This document shows positions 15,229-22,992 of a stretch of DNA of 51,102 nt, piece after piece (the stretch's first letter is position 1; every line of letters starts with the position of its first letter). The stretch spans positions 1 through 51,102 of the forward strand of contig CABMPP010000030.1 in assembly GCA_902388495.1 (NCBI GenBank), read 5' to 3'. Under the pieces are notes generated by a model. It saw only the letters and a list, made by a program, of their open reading frames with translations, had not been told where the DNA came from and searched no databases. The translations under genes were made by a program, and so were the position numbers. Source of the DNA: an uncultured Bacteroides sp. (GTDB lineage Bacteria > Bacteroidota > Bacteroidia > Bacteroidales > Bacteroidaceae).

Positions 15229-16494
15229 ATGAACGAAGACGTCCTCCGTAAACTCAAGATACTTGCCGAGTCGGCCAAATATGATGTGTCATGCTCCAGC
15301 AGCGGTACAGTGCGCTCCAATAAGGCAGGCATGCTGGGCAATACCGTAGGCGGGTGGGGCATCTGTCACAGCTTTGCTGAAGACGGGCGTTGCATCTCCC
15401 TGCTCAAAGTGATGCTCACCAACTACTGCATCTACGATTGCGCCTACTGCATCAATCGCCGTTCCAACGATTTGCCGCGTGCCACGCTTTCCGTCAGCGA
15501 ACTGGTGGACCTCACAATGGAGTTTTACCGCCGCAACTATATCGAGGGACTTTTCCTCAGCAGTGGGGTGGTACGCAACCCTGACTATACGATGGAGCGT
15601 CTGGTGCGCGTAGCTAAAGACTTGCGTACCGTCCACCGTTTCAACGGCTATATCCATCTGAAAAGTATTCCCGGTGCCAGTCGTGAACTCGTGAATGAGG
15701 CGGGTCTCTATGCCGATCGCCTCAGCGTCAACGTAGAAATCCCTAAGGAAGAGAATCTGAAACTGCTTGCACCGGAGAAAGACCATAAAAGTGTGTATGC
15801 TCCCATGCGATACATCCAGCAAGGTGTACTCGAAAGCTCGGAAGAGCGTAAGAAGCATCGCCATGCCCCTCGTTTTGCCCCTGCCGGACAAAGCACGCAG
15901 ATGATTGTAGGCGCTACCGCCGAAACGGATAAAGACATCCTCTACCTCTCGTCAGCTCTTTACAAAGGTCCCACAATGCGGCGTGTCTACTACTCCGGCT
16001 ACATTTCGGTGAATACCTACGACACCCGTCTTCCGGCTTTGAAGCAACCACCCCTGGTACGCGAGAATCGTCTCTATCAGGCCGACTGGCTGATGCGTTT
16101 CTATCAGTTCAAGGTCGAGGAGATTGTGGACGATGCCTATCCTGATCTTGACCTGGAGATAGATCCTAAGTTGTCGTGGGCATTGCGCCATCCCGAACAG
16201 TTCCCGGTAGATGTGAACCGGGCAGAGTATGAAATGCTGCTTCGTGTACCGGGCATAGGCGTAAAGTCTGCCCGGCTGATAGTAGCTTCCCGCCGTTTCT
16301 CGCGTTTGGGCTTCTACGAACTGAAGAAGATAGGAATTGTGATGAAGAAAGCACAGTACTTCATTACTTGCCACGAACTGCCCATGCGTACAGTCCATGA
16401 ACTGACCCCCCAGGGCGTACGTGGATTACTGATAGCAAAACCGAATAAAAAGAAAGTAGATGAGCGGCAACTAGTGCTCGATTTCCAGGAATGA
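15229..16494 (+). CDS. Putative DNA modification/repair radical SAM protein
   Basis: A 421-residue radical SAM protein of the kind annotated as putative DNA modification/repair protein (TIGR03916). The 4Fe-4S motif is CIYDCAYC (C67, C71, C74). A C-terminal helix-hairpin-helix (VNRAEYEMLLRVPGIGVKSA, then the second helix, about 325-350) suggests DNA binding. It overlaps the next gene, a DUF4130 protein, by four bases (ATGA). In other bacteria the partner is found fused to or near a uracil-DNA glycosylase-like domain, hence the DNA repair suggestion. Substrate and reaction are unknown to me. Confidence 0.9.
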   Translation: MNEDVLRKLKILAESAKYDVSCSSSGTVRSNKAGMLGNTVGGWGICHSFAEDGRCISLLKVMLTNYCIYDCAYCINRRSNDLPRATLSVSELVDLTMEFYRRNYIEGLFLSSGVVRNPDYTMERLVRVAKDLRTVHRFNGYIHLKSIPGASRELVNEAGLYADRLSVNVEIPKEENLKLLAPEKDHKSVYAPMRYIQQGVLESSEERKKHRHAPRFAPAGQSTQMIVGATAETDKDILYLSSALYKGPTMRRVYYSGYISVNTYDTRLPALKQPPLVRENRLYQADWLMRFYQFKVEEIVDDAYPDLDLEIDPKLSWALRHPEQFPVDVNRAEYEMLLRVPGIGVKSARLIVASRRFSRLGFYELKKIGIVMKKAQYFITCHELPMRTVHELTPQGVRGLLIAKPNKKKVDERQLVLDFQE

Positions 16495-17261
16495 ACATCT
16501 TTCTATACGATAATACTTTTGAGGGATTACTTACTTCTGTTTTCGAAGCCTATTCCCGCCGCACCTTCCCCGATGCATTGCTCTTGGAAGGCGAGCCGTT
16601 GCCTCTGTTCCACGATGAAGTGTTTACCGTAATAACCGATGAAGAGAAAGCAGGTCGTGTGTGGCGTGGATTGCAGAAGAAACTTTCTTCTTCCGCCCTT
16701 GCTTGTCTTGCGCAGTGCTGGCTGGCCGAAGAGCCCGAAACCCCGATGCTTCTTTTCCGCTACATCCGCAAGGCTATAGATGCTCCCCGTTCCATCGAGA
16801 CCAATTTTGCTGACCCGGATGTGTTGGAATTCTCGCGCATGTGGAAACGCGTAGATTGGGAACGTCTGCGCCTGCTCCAATTTGTCCGCTTCCAGAAAGC
16901 TGCCGACGGCACTTTCTTTGCTCCCGTAGAGCCTGAGAAGAATGCCCTTCCCTTGGCTGTGGATCACTTTAAAGACCGCTATGCCGACCAGCGTTGGCTG
17001 ATTTATGACATTAAGCGGGCCTACGGATACTACTACGATTTGAAAGAGATGCGCATAGTGACCTTCGATGAAGACAGCCGCGAGAGCCATCTTGTCACCG
17101 GTATGCTGGACGAGAGCCTGATGGATAAAGACGAAAAGCTATTCCAATCTCTTTGGAAGACTTACTTTAAAGCTATCTGCATAAAGGAACGCCTCAACCC
17201 GCGCAAACACAAGCAAGACATGCCCGTGCGCTATTGGAAACACATGACGGAAAAGCAGTAG
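16491..17261 (+). CDS. DUF4130 protein, partner of the radical SAM enzyme
   Basis: A 256-residue protein of the family labelled probable DNA metabolism protein (TIGR03915/DUF4130). It opens MNIFLYDNTFEGLLTSVFEA, the usual start of the family. The mid-region has LLQFVRFQKAADGTFFAPVEPEKN and HFKDRYADQRWLIYD, and the C-terminus ends RKHKQDMPVRYWKHM. In some bacteria the family carries a C-terminal uracil-DNA glycosylase-like domain; here it stops before that point, so this is the unfused form. Start and upstream stop overlap (ATGA), indicating coupled translation and a shared task. Confidence 0.88.
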   Translation: MNIFLYDNTFEGLLTSVFEAYSRRTFPDALLLEGEPLPLFHDEVFTVITDEEKAGRVWRGLQKKLSSSALACLAQCWLAEEPETPMLLFRYIRKAIDAPRSIETNFADPDVLEFSRMWKRVDWERLRLLQFVRFQKAADGTFFAPVEPEKNALPLAVDHFKDRYADQRWLIYDIKRAYGYYYDLKEMRIVTFDEDSRESHLVTGMLDESLMDKDEKLFQSLWKTYFKAICIKERLNPRKHKQDMPVRYWKHMTEKQ

Positions 17262-17286
17262 CGAGCCGGGAAGCGAGTGATGAGTA

Positions 17287-17958
17287 TCACTCTATCCGCT
17301 CTACGGTAACTCCGGGAAACTCTTGCATCAGTTGCAGTAGATTTCCTTCATCATTGCTTCGCTTCGATTTGATGACCATTGTTACTTGATAATTGGCAAC
17401 CTCGCCCTGTCCTTGCTTCTCCATATTATAAGACACTATCAGGTAGTCCTTTGAGTTGAAACGCTCTGCCACCTCTTTGAGCGTAGTTTCGTGGTGCGTG
17501 GAGAAAGTTATGACGGAGCTCTTCATACCGAGGCTTTTGAACGCAAGGCTCAGTAGTTCGAGTCCTGCCAGCGTCAGTAAGGTAGCGGCGATGCCAATGG
17601 TGTACATGCCTGCTCCGATGGCAAGACCGATGCCTGCAGTAGCCCATATTCCGGCAGCCGTCGTCAGTCCGCGGACAATTTGTTTCTGGAAGATGATGGT
17701 GCCTGCACCGATGAAACCAATGCCGCTTACTACCTGGGCAGCTACACGGCTGGGGTCCAGTGTCACACTGCTCTCTTTGATGATTTCCTGGAAACCATAT
17801 TGGGATACAATCATGATAAGCGCACTTCCCAGGGATACCAGGAAATGTGTCCGGTAGCCTGCTTCTTTGGCGCGGTACTCCCGGTCCAGGCCGATGATGG
17901 CACCCAGTATTCCGGCCACCAGCAGTCTGAGCACAAAGTCTAAATTTAACGTCATCAT
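17287..17958 (-). CDS. MgtC/SapB family membrane protein
   Basis: A 223-residue inner membrane protein of the MgtC/SapB family. The N-terminal part shows LRLLVAGILGAIIGLDRE and RTHFLVSLGSALIM, then VVSGIGFIGAGTII (86-99) and GLTTAAGIWATAGIGLAIG (105-123), all diagnostic of the family. After four or five helices comes a soluble C-terminal domain of about 80 residues that may be ACT-like. MgtC proteins have been tied to growth in low magnesium and control of the F-type ATPase in some pathogens; the role here is unknown. It is the last gene of the leftward operon, 20 bases after the lytic transglycosylase gene. Confidence 0.9.
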   Translation of the reverse strand: MMTLNLDFVLRLLVAGILGAIIGLDREYRAKEAGYRTHFLVSLGSALIMIVSQYGFQEIIKESSVTLDPSRVAAQVVSGIGFIGAGTIIFQKQIVRGLTTAAGIWATAGIGLAIGAGMYTIGIAATLLTLAGLELLSLAFKSLGMKSSVITFSTHHETTLKEVAERFNSKDYLIVSYNMEKQGQGEVANYQVTMVIKSKRSNDEGNLLQLMQEFPGVTVERIE

Positions 17959-17978
17959 AGCTCCTCCTTTCTTAAAAA

Positions 17979-18959
17979 TTAGTCGATGACCCAGTTCTTG
18001 TTGTGAGGTACGGTCTTCTTAGGGTCGTAATGCATGCCGGCTTGTGTCGGTATCTTTAATATATAGGTACGCCCGCTTTTGTTCATCAGCGAGGCATCTC
18101 GCAGCCAGGGATTGGCATCCTTCAGTTGGGCATAGGTGATGCCTTTGTCTTTGGCATATTGTGCAAGGTTGCCGATGCTCGTGGTAACGCTTACCTCGGT
18201 ATAGGGGATGGGCGGGTAGAGATGTTCACGCTTCAGCAGAAAACCGTATTGTTGCGGGTTACTGATAACGCTCTTGGCTGCCAGCAGCCTGAACATATAA
18301 CGTGAGGTTTCTTCTACGAGCCACAAGTCTACGGCCTGATCCACCATTTGCTTTTGCAGCTGGGAGGAGATACGCCCTTGTCCGGCATTGTAGGCCGCAG
18401 CTACACAGAGCCAGTTCCCATATTTCTGATAGGCATCTTTCAGATACTTGCAGGCGGCTTTTGTCTCTTTTTCAATGTGGTAGCGCTCGTCGATATTGTT
18501 GTTTACTTCCAGCCCGAACTCACGTCCGGTGGTAGGCATGAACTGCCACAAACCTGCTGCACCTGCCGGTGACTTGGCTATGGGGCTGAGGTTGCTTTCT
18601 ATCACGGCCAGATATTTAAAGTCATCGGGCAGTCCGTTTTCCTTTAGTATCGGCTCAATGACGGGGAAGTAGCGGTTGGCACGTTTCACCATAAGCATGG
18701 TGGTGGAGTGCATATAAGTAAAAGACAGCAGCTCACGGTCCATACGTTCGCGGTGATCATAGCGCAACAAGTCGATATCTTGTCCGGCAAAGGTAACTTT
18801 ATCCGGTACGGTAGGGGAAGTAACGCAATAGGGCACTTCGGACTTTACGGAGTCACGTTCCGGGTTCAAGGTACTGCTACCCGTAAGGAAAGGCAGGGTG
18901 GAACCTGCGCATAAAGCCACGATGGCAGTAACTGCTATGTATTTTGAGTTTTTCTTCAT
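17979..18959 (-). CDS. Lytic transglycosylase, SLT domain (MltD-like)
   Basis: A 326-residue exported enzyme that cleaves peptidoglycan between MurNAc and GlcNAc, forming anhydroMurNAc. The start at 18959 (MKKNSKYIAVTAIVALCAGS) gives a signal peptide; the frame runs 30 codons further upstream but those lack it. The SLT domain holds the catalytic Glu in LAVIESNLSPIAKSPAGAAG, then LWQFMPTTGREFGL and AAAYNAGQGRIS. A LysM-like region follows (IGNLAQYAKDKGITYAQLKD). It sits between SDR and MgtC genes. Confidence 0.9.
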   Translation of the reverse strand: MKKNSKYIAVTAIVALCAGSTLPFLTGSSTLNPERDSVKSEVPYCVTSPTVPDKVTFAGQDIDLLRYDHRERMDRELLSFTYMHSTTMLMVKRANRYFPVIEPILKENGLPDDFKYLAVIESNLSPIAKSPAGAAGLWQFMPTTGREFGLEVNNNIDERYHIEKETKAACKYLKDAYQKYGNWLCVAAAYNAGQGRISSQLQKQMVDQAVDLWLVEETSRYMFRLLAAKSVISNPQQYGFLLKREHLYPPIPYTEVSVTTSIGNLAQYAKDKGITYAQLKDANPWLRDASLMNKSGRTYILKIPTQAGMHYDPKKTVPHNKNWVID

Positions 18960-18997
18960 GCTGGTACTATTTGTTTTCGTGGCGTGAAGATACAAAA

Positions 18998-19720
18998 TCA
19001 ATTCTTTATAGGCAACCTTTCCCACAGCCATCGTGGAATCAAACGCCAAAAAAACACCAGTATCCGGTAGCGACCATCTATAACTGCTACCCGCTTTTTC
19101 TGCCTTAAAGCCTTGAGAATGTGCAGTGCCACCCGGTCCGGTTGCATCAGCATCGGGTATTTGCCGTTTTTCAATAAATCGGTGGCAACAAAGCCGGGGC
19201 GGATGTCCGTGAAGCAGATGCTGAAGTGCTGCATCCTGGCAAGTTGTGCCAATGCGTCGATGTAAGTATTCTGAAATCGTTTGGTGGCAGAGTAGGCCGG
19301 AGCAACACCCAATCCTTTGGTACCTGCAATGGAACTGATGACGGCGATATGTCCGCTGCCTCTCTCCTTGAAAAAGTCGAATGCCGTTGTCACCATGCGG
19401 ATGAATCCGTCCACATTGGTTCGTGCAGTGTTCAGTTCTATTTCCGGTTCCAGGTCACGATTTTGGCTACCGACTCCCGAACTGAGGAAGAATAAATCCA
19501 TATCTCCCAATTTAGCAATCAATTGGTGCAGATGTTCGGATGCATTTTCTTCTGTTATGTCCAGTCTTTCGATTTCTATCAAGTCGGGTGCAGTGGCCTG
19601 TAAGCTTCGTAAAGCCTCTTCACGTCTGCCGGCGATGCCTATGTGCCAGCCTTGCTTAACCAGCAATTTGGCTACTTCTTGTCCGATGCCCGAGGTGGCA
19701 CCTATTATGATGGCTTTCAT
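18998..19720 (-). CDS. Short-chain dehydrogenase/reductase
   Basis: A 240-residue SDR oxidoreductase. Nucleotide binding is by GATSGIGQE (8-16), and NAD(P) preference leans to NADP from GRREE (31-35). The catalytic Ser and the YSATK motif (SSIAGTKGLGVAPAYSATK) are intact. A hydrophobic, basic tail (YRILVFFWRLIPRWLWERLP) may attach it to the membrane. Substrate is not identifiable. It lies 10 bases after the sensor kinase gene and 38 bases before the lytic transglycosylase gene. Confidence 0.88.
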   Translation of the reverse strand: MKAIIIGATSGIGQEVAKLLVKQGWHIGIAGRREEALRSLQATAPDLIEIERLDITEENASEHLHQLIAKLGDMDLFFLSSGVGSQNRDLEPEIELNTARTNVDGFIRMVTTAFDFFKERGSGHIAVISSIAGTKGLGVAPAYSATKRFQNTYIDALAQLARMQHFSICFTDIRPGFVATDLLKNGKYPMLMQPDRVALHILKALRQKKRVAVIDGRYRILVFFWRLIPRWLWERLPIKN

Positions 19721-19730
19721 TGGTTACTTT

Positions 19731-21608
19731 TTATTTATCAATTGGTTTTGTCCGGCAGGGCAATTCGAGGGTAAACGTACTTCCCACACCTACTGTTGAA
19801 TCTACTTTAATTACTCCGTTCAACTTCTCGGCGATAGTTTTGCAGATGGATAATCCCAATCCTGCCCCTTGTACAAAAGAATCTACTTTTTCAAATCGTT
19901 CGAATATCTTGTCTATCTTATCTTCAGGAATTCCGCGCCCTGTATCGGCCACACTGATTTTGACGCCGGTATCGTCTACTTCATAGTAAACTTCGACATG
20001 CCCTTGCGTCGTATTTTTCAGAGCATTCGAAATGAAATTATTCAGAATTTGCTTGATGCGTATTGAATCATGCTCTATCAAGCAGGCGTTTACTGGGAGT
20101 TTGGCGGTAAGTGTCACACCATCCGGCACGTATCGCTCGTACTCGGTAATGCTTTCGTTGATAAGTTTGGACAAATCGAACCAATCGGGGTGGAGTTCCA
20201 TGTGTCCGGCTTCTATTTTCGACAAGTCCAGTACGTCATTGATAAGCTTGAGTAACAGTTCGTTGTTACGGTTTATCAAGGATATGTATTGCTCCCGTTC
20301 CTCGTCATTATCTACGTAGTGCAATAGACTTGAAAAGCCGATGATTGCATTCAGCGGAGTACGGATTTCGTGGCTCATATTAGCAAGAAAAGCAGACTTC
20401 AGGCGATCCGCTTCTTCTGCTTTCTCCTTGGCCTGCACAAGCATGGCTTCGGTCTTCTTCAGTTGGGTGATGTCATAGTTGATGCTGATAAGTTCTATAA
20501 TATTTTCCTCGGGGGCATAGCGTCTCACTATGAGGTTGGTATACGTCCATGTTGTTGTACCGTCTTCTCTGAGAACACGTACTTCACGACTGAGCTTGTT
20601 TTCCAATCCTTTTCTTACCTTATCCAGAAAACTACTCATAGCAGCGCGGTCCTCCGGATAAAAATGCTTATAGGTGCCCACAATCTCAGGTAATGGCGTC
20701 TTTTCGTCTTCTCCTACATTTTTATACCAACTATGTTGGGCATATCCTTTTTGGTTGAGTATGTTATAGTGGGCATATCCTACTTTGGCATAGTCGCCTA
20801 TCAGCTCAAAGTAACTTTCAAACTCTTGTATTTTGTTGTAGGCTACGGTGGTCTCTGTCTTGTCGGCATTAATCAGCAGGTAGTTGATGGGGTTACCGTG
20901 GTCGTCGTAGAGTGTTGTTACCTTGGTCACGAGGTCTATTGTACCTGTTTTTTTCCGGTTTTTATAATAATTGCCTATCTTCGAGAAATCGTATCGGAAA
21001 GTAAAATCGGCATTCTCGTATTTCTTTAGCTTTGTTTTCATCTCTTCCGGGAAGATGGGATTCTCGAAGATATTGATTCCGAGCAAATCTTCCTTCCGTT
21101 GCAAATGGAACATTTCTATCTCTTTGTCATTCAGGTCTATCAGTGTTCCTTCCAGATTGTACAATTCAATTCCTACCGGGAGATGCTTATAGATGTTATG
21201 AAGAAGTTGTTCTCGTTGTTGCAAGGCACGTGATGCCGATGACATGTCGGGGCCATCCTGCATTTCGGCTATGCCATAAACTTTAGAGTTGCCGTTTTCG
21301 TCGGTCTTTTGTAAACAAGCCTTGCTTCGTACCCAAATAGGACCTTTCACCGTGTCAAGCAGATATACGGCTTCGGTTGTTTCTTGGATATTATTGAAAG
21401 AGCGGACTGAAGTCGGTTTCTGTTCCTCTTTCAGAATACGCTTGTTGAAATCTTCAAAACTGATGATTCCATCTTCACTTAATCCCAATAGTTTGGCAAT
21501 GTATTCGGAGCAGATATAATTTTCTGTGCTTAAATCTGCTTCCCACCATCCCATATTGGCATTATCCATCATCTCTGATAGTAAGTTATAGTCAAATTTA
21601 TAGCTCAT
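19731..21608 (-). CDS. Cytosolic multi-PAS sensor histidine kinase
   Basis: A 625-residue soluble kinase starting MSYKFDYNLLSEMMDNANMG. The frame reaches 21659, but that would place the N-terminus inside the promoter region. Three PAS-like sensing regions (about 10-120, 135-250 and 265-385) precede HisKA with H413 (NMSHEIRTPLNAI) and HATPase_c with NNFISNALK (522-530), DTGRGIP (555-561) and GAGLGLS (581-587). There is no membrane helix, receiver domain or adjacent response regulator. It heads the operon with SDR, transglycosylase and MgtC. Confidence 0.92.
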   Translation of the reverse strand: MSYKFDYNLLSEMMDNANMGWWEADLSTENYICSEYIAKLLGLSEDGIISFEDFNKRILKEEQKPTSVRSFNNIQETTEAVYLLDTVKGPIWVRSKACLQKTDENGNSKVYGIAEMQDGPDMSSASRALQQREQLLHNIYKHLPVGIELYNLEGTLIDLNDKEIEMFHLQRKEDLLGINIFENPIFPEEMKTKLKKYENADFTFRYDFSKIGNYYKNRKKTGTIDLVTKVTTLYDDHGNPINYLLINADKTETTVAYNKIQEFESYFELIGDYAKVGYAHYNILNQKGYAQHSWYKNVGEDEKTPLPEIVGTYKHFYPEDRAAMSSFLDKVRKGLENKLSREVRVLREDGTTTWTYTNLIVRRYAPEENIIELISINYDITQLKKTEAMLVQAKEKAEEADRLKSAFLANMSHEIRTPLNAIIGFSSLLHYVDNDEEREQYISLINRNNELLLKLINDVLDLSKIEAGHMELHPDWFDLSKLINESITEYERYVPDGVTLTAKLPVNACLIEHDSIRIKQILNNFISNALKNTTQGHVEVYYEVDDTGVKISVADTGRGIPEDKIDKIFERFEKVDSFVQGAGLGLSICKTIAEKLNGVIKVDSTVGVGSTFTLELPCRTKPIDK

Positions 21609-21648
21609 TAAGAAAATCTTTATAGTTGTTTCTGGGACAAGAGTGACA

Positions 21649-21656
21649 CAAAGGTA
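21649..21656 (-). promoter_or_regulatory. -7 box of the sensor kinase operon
   Basis: TACCTTTG on the minus strand is a perfect -7 box; a -33 match was not found. It lies back to back with the MaoC promoter (21675-21705). The leader would be about 33 bases. Confidence 0.5.
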
Positions 21657-21674
21657 CATTTTTTTTAGAGACTT

Positions 21675-21705
21675 TTTGTACTTGCCGGAATAAAAAGTAT
21701 ATTTG
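21675..21705 (+). promoter_or_regulatory. Promoter of the MaoC-family gene
   Basis: TTTG (21675-21678), 19 bases, then TATATTTG (21698-21705) are a full match to the Bacteroides pattern. The leader is about 83 bases. Confidence 0.78.
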
Positions 21706-21794
21706 TTTCCAATTTTCGCATCCGTACATTTTTTATCGGAGGTAAGCGGATATTGGGTGAATAATTTTATGATTTATCAATTAAATAGAGAATA

Positions 21795-22259
21795 ATGGAA
21801 AAAGTAATTATTAATTCGTATGAGGATTTTGAAAAGCTGGTAGGCCAGCAAATCGGTGTGTCAGAATATGTGGAACTTCCCCAGGAGCGCATCAATCTTT
21901 TTGCTGATGCAACTTTAGATCATCAATGGATTCATGTTGATGCAGAGCGTGCCAAAGTGGAAAGCCCCTTCAAGAGTACCATTGCCCACGGATATCTTAC
22001 CCTGTCTATGCTTCCTTATATGTGGAACCAGATTATTGAAGTGAATAATCTGAAGATGATGATTAATTATGGCATAGAGAAGATGAAATTCGGGCAAGCT
22101 GTGCTGACCGGTCAAAGCATTCGTCTGGTGGCTGACCTTCAATCCTTGACCAATCTGCGCGGAGTTGCCAAGGCAGAGATTAAGTTTGCTATCGAAATTC
22201 AGGGTGAGAAGAAGAAAGCACTCGAGGGAGTGGCTATATTCTTGTATTATTTCAATTAA
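21795..22259 (+). CDS. MaoC family dehydratase (enoyl-CoA hydratase-like)
   Basis: A 154-residue hot-dog-fold protein of the MaoC family, relatives of (R)-specific enoyl-CoA hydratases. The hydratase signature is FADATLDHQWIHVDAERA (36-53), with Asp and His in the expected places, followed by STIAHGYLTLSML (64-76). Family members hydrate 2-enoyl-CoA thioesters; the true substrate is unknown. It is a single-gene unit with its own promoter and a hairpin (22285-22317) behind it. Confidence 0.9.
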   Translation: MEKVIINSYEDFEKLVGQQIGVSEYVELPQERINLFADATLDHQWIHVDAERAKVESPFKSTIAHGYLTLSMLPYMWNQIIEVNNLKMMINYGIEKMKFGQAVLTGQSIRLVADLQSLTNLRGVAKAEIKFAIEIQGEKKKALEGVAIFLYYFN

Positions 22260-22284
22260 GAAAAATATTCCCGCCATAGGTGCC

Positions 22285-22317
22285 GGATAGCTGCTATAGG
22301 ATGATATAGCAGCATCC
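22285..22317. terminator. Long hairpin between convergent genes
   Basis: GGAT-A-GCTGCTATA and TATAGCAGC-ATCC form a 13-base-pair stem with one bulged A and a GGATGA loop, flanked by a further C-G pair. There is no T run, so it may be a factor-dependent end or RNA stabiliser serving MaoC and the opposing zinc-ribbon gene. Confidence 0.5.
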
Positions 22318-22351
22318 GTGGACCTGCGTACCGCATGACTTCCCGCACTTC

Positions 22352-22630
22352 TCAGTTTTTTGCTTGCCAGCGCTTCAGTGTCGGGAAGAATTCTTTCATA
22401 CCGGCAATGGCTTCTTCTCTGGTAAAATTCATACCGGAATTCTTGTTGAATTCTTCTGTAAATTCGGCACAATGTTCTATCATTTCATCCATGGTGCAAT
22501 CTTGGGTGAATTTTCCATGCTGATAGCAATAAGTACAGTATTCCTCATTGAGACTACCGTCAGCGTTTGTACCACGTACTTCATCGGATGATAAAGGCAT
22601 TCCGCAACTTTGGCAAAGTTTAGCTTCCAT
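22352..22630 (-). CDS. Zinc-ribbon protein
   Basis: A 92-residue protein with an N-terminal putative zinc ribbon (PF12674 type): CQSCGMPL (7-14) and YCTYCYQHGKF with CxxC pairs at 7/10 and 32/35, plus C44. The helical C-terminal half carries MIEHCAEFTEEFNKNSGMNF. It is probably a metal-binding small protein with no assigned role. A -7 box (TATATTTG, minus strand, 22656-22663) lies 26 bases before the start. Confidence 0.88.
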   Translation of the reverse strand: MEAKLCQSCGMPLSSDEVRGTNADGSLNEEYCTYCYQHGKFTQDCTMDEMIEHCAEFTEEFNKNSGMNFTREEAIAGMKEFFPTLKRWQAKN

Positions 22631-22761
22631 AATGTTCTGTTTTTAAAGTGATATGCAAATATAGAACTTTATTTTGATTGCAGCATCTTTTTCAGAAATC
22701 CTTTATTTTGGAAAAAGAGAGGGATTCGGACAAATAGAACAATTTGTCTGTCTTCTTGCCT

Positions 22762-22805
22762 GATTCTTACCCGGTTCTTACCCGATTCTTATCCGGTTCT
22801 TGTAT
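22762..22805 (+). repeat. Array of four 11-base direct repeats
   Basis: GATTCTTACCC, GGTTCTTACCC, GATTCTTATCC and GGTTCTTGTAT follow each other without gaps. The alternate G-A/G-G second base gives a 22-base super-period, two helical turns. It lies about 190 bases upstream of a sensor kinase gene. It may be a regulator-binding array or a simple tandem duplication. Confidence 0.8.
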
Positions 22806-22979
22806 TCTCTTACCCTATAGACACGAAGAAAACAGGAATGTGGTAGGGAGAAAAAGAGAAATAGAACACTTTCGGGTATTTTGCTTTTTACGATTGGAAT
22901 AGTAGCTTCTATATTTTTGCTTACTTGTATAAAATGAACTTTTTTTCTATATTCTAATATGTATTTACAACAAAAAAAG

Positions 22980-22987
22980 TATCTTTG
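22980..22987 (+). promoter_or_regulatory. -7 box directly before the TPR kinase start
   Basis: TATCTTTG ends only five bases before the ATG at 22993. With the usual spacing to the start site, the message would be leaderless or begin at the second ATG (23002). No clear -33 box. Confidence 0.5.
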
Positions 22988-22992
22988 CCCCC

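Larger units (their letters stand above)
22631..22992. other. 362-base intergenic region with direct repeats
   Basis: No gene is supported. It holds the zinc-ribbon promoter at its left end, the 11-base repeat array at 22762-22805, a long AT-rich tract (about 22880-22980), and the -7 box of the kinase gene at its right end. Confidence 0.6.

Noticed and set aside
22762..22805. CRISPR array
   Set aside because: Repeats are only 11 bases with no spacers and no cas genes.
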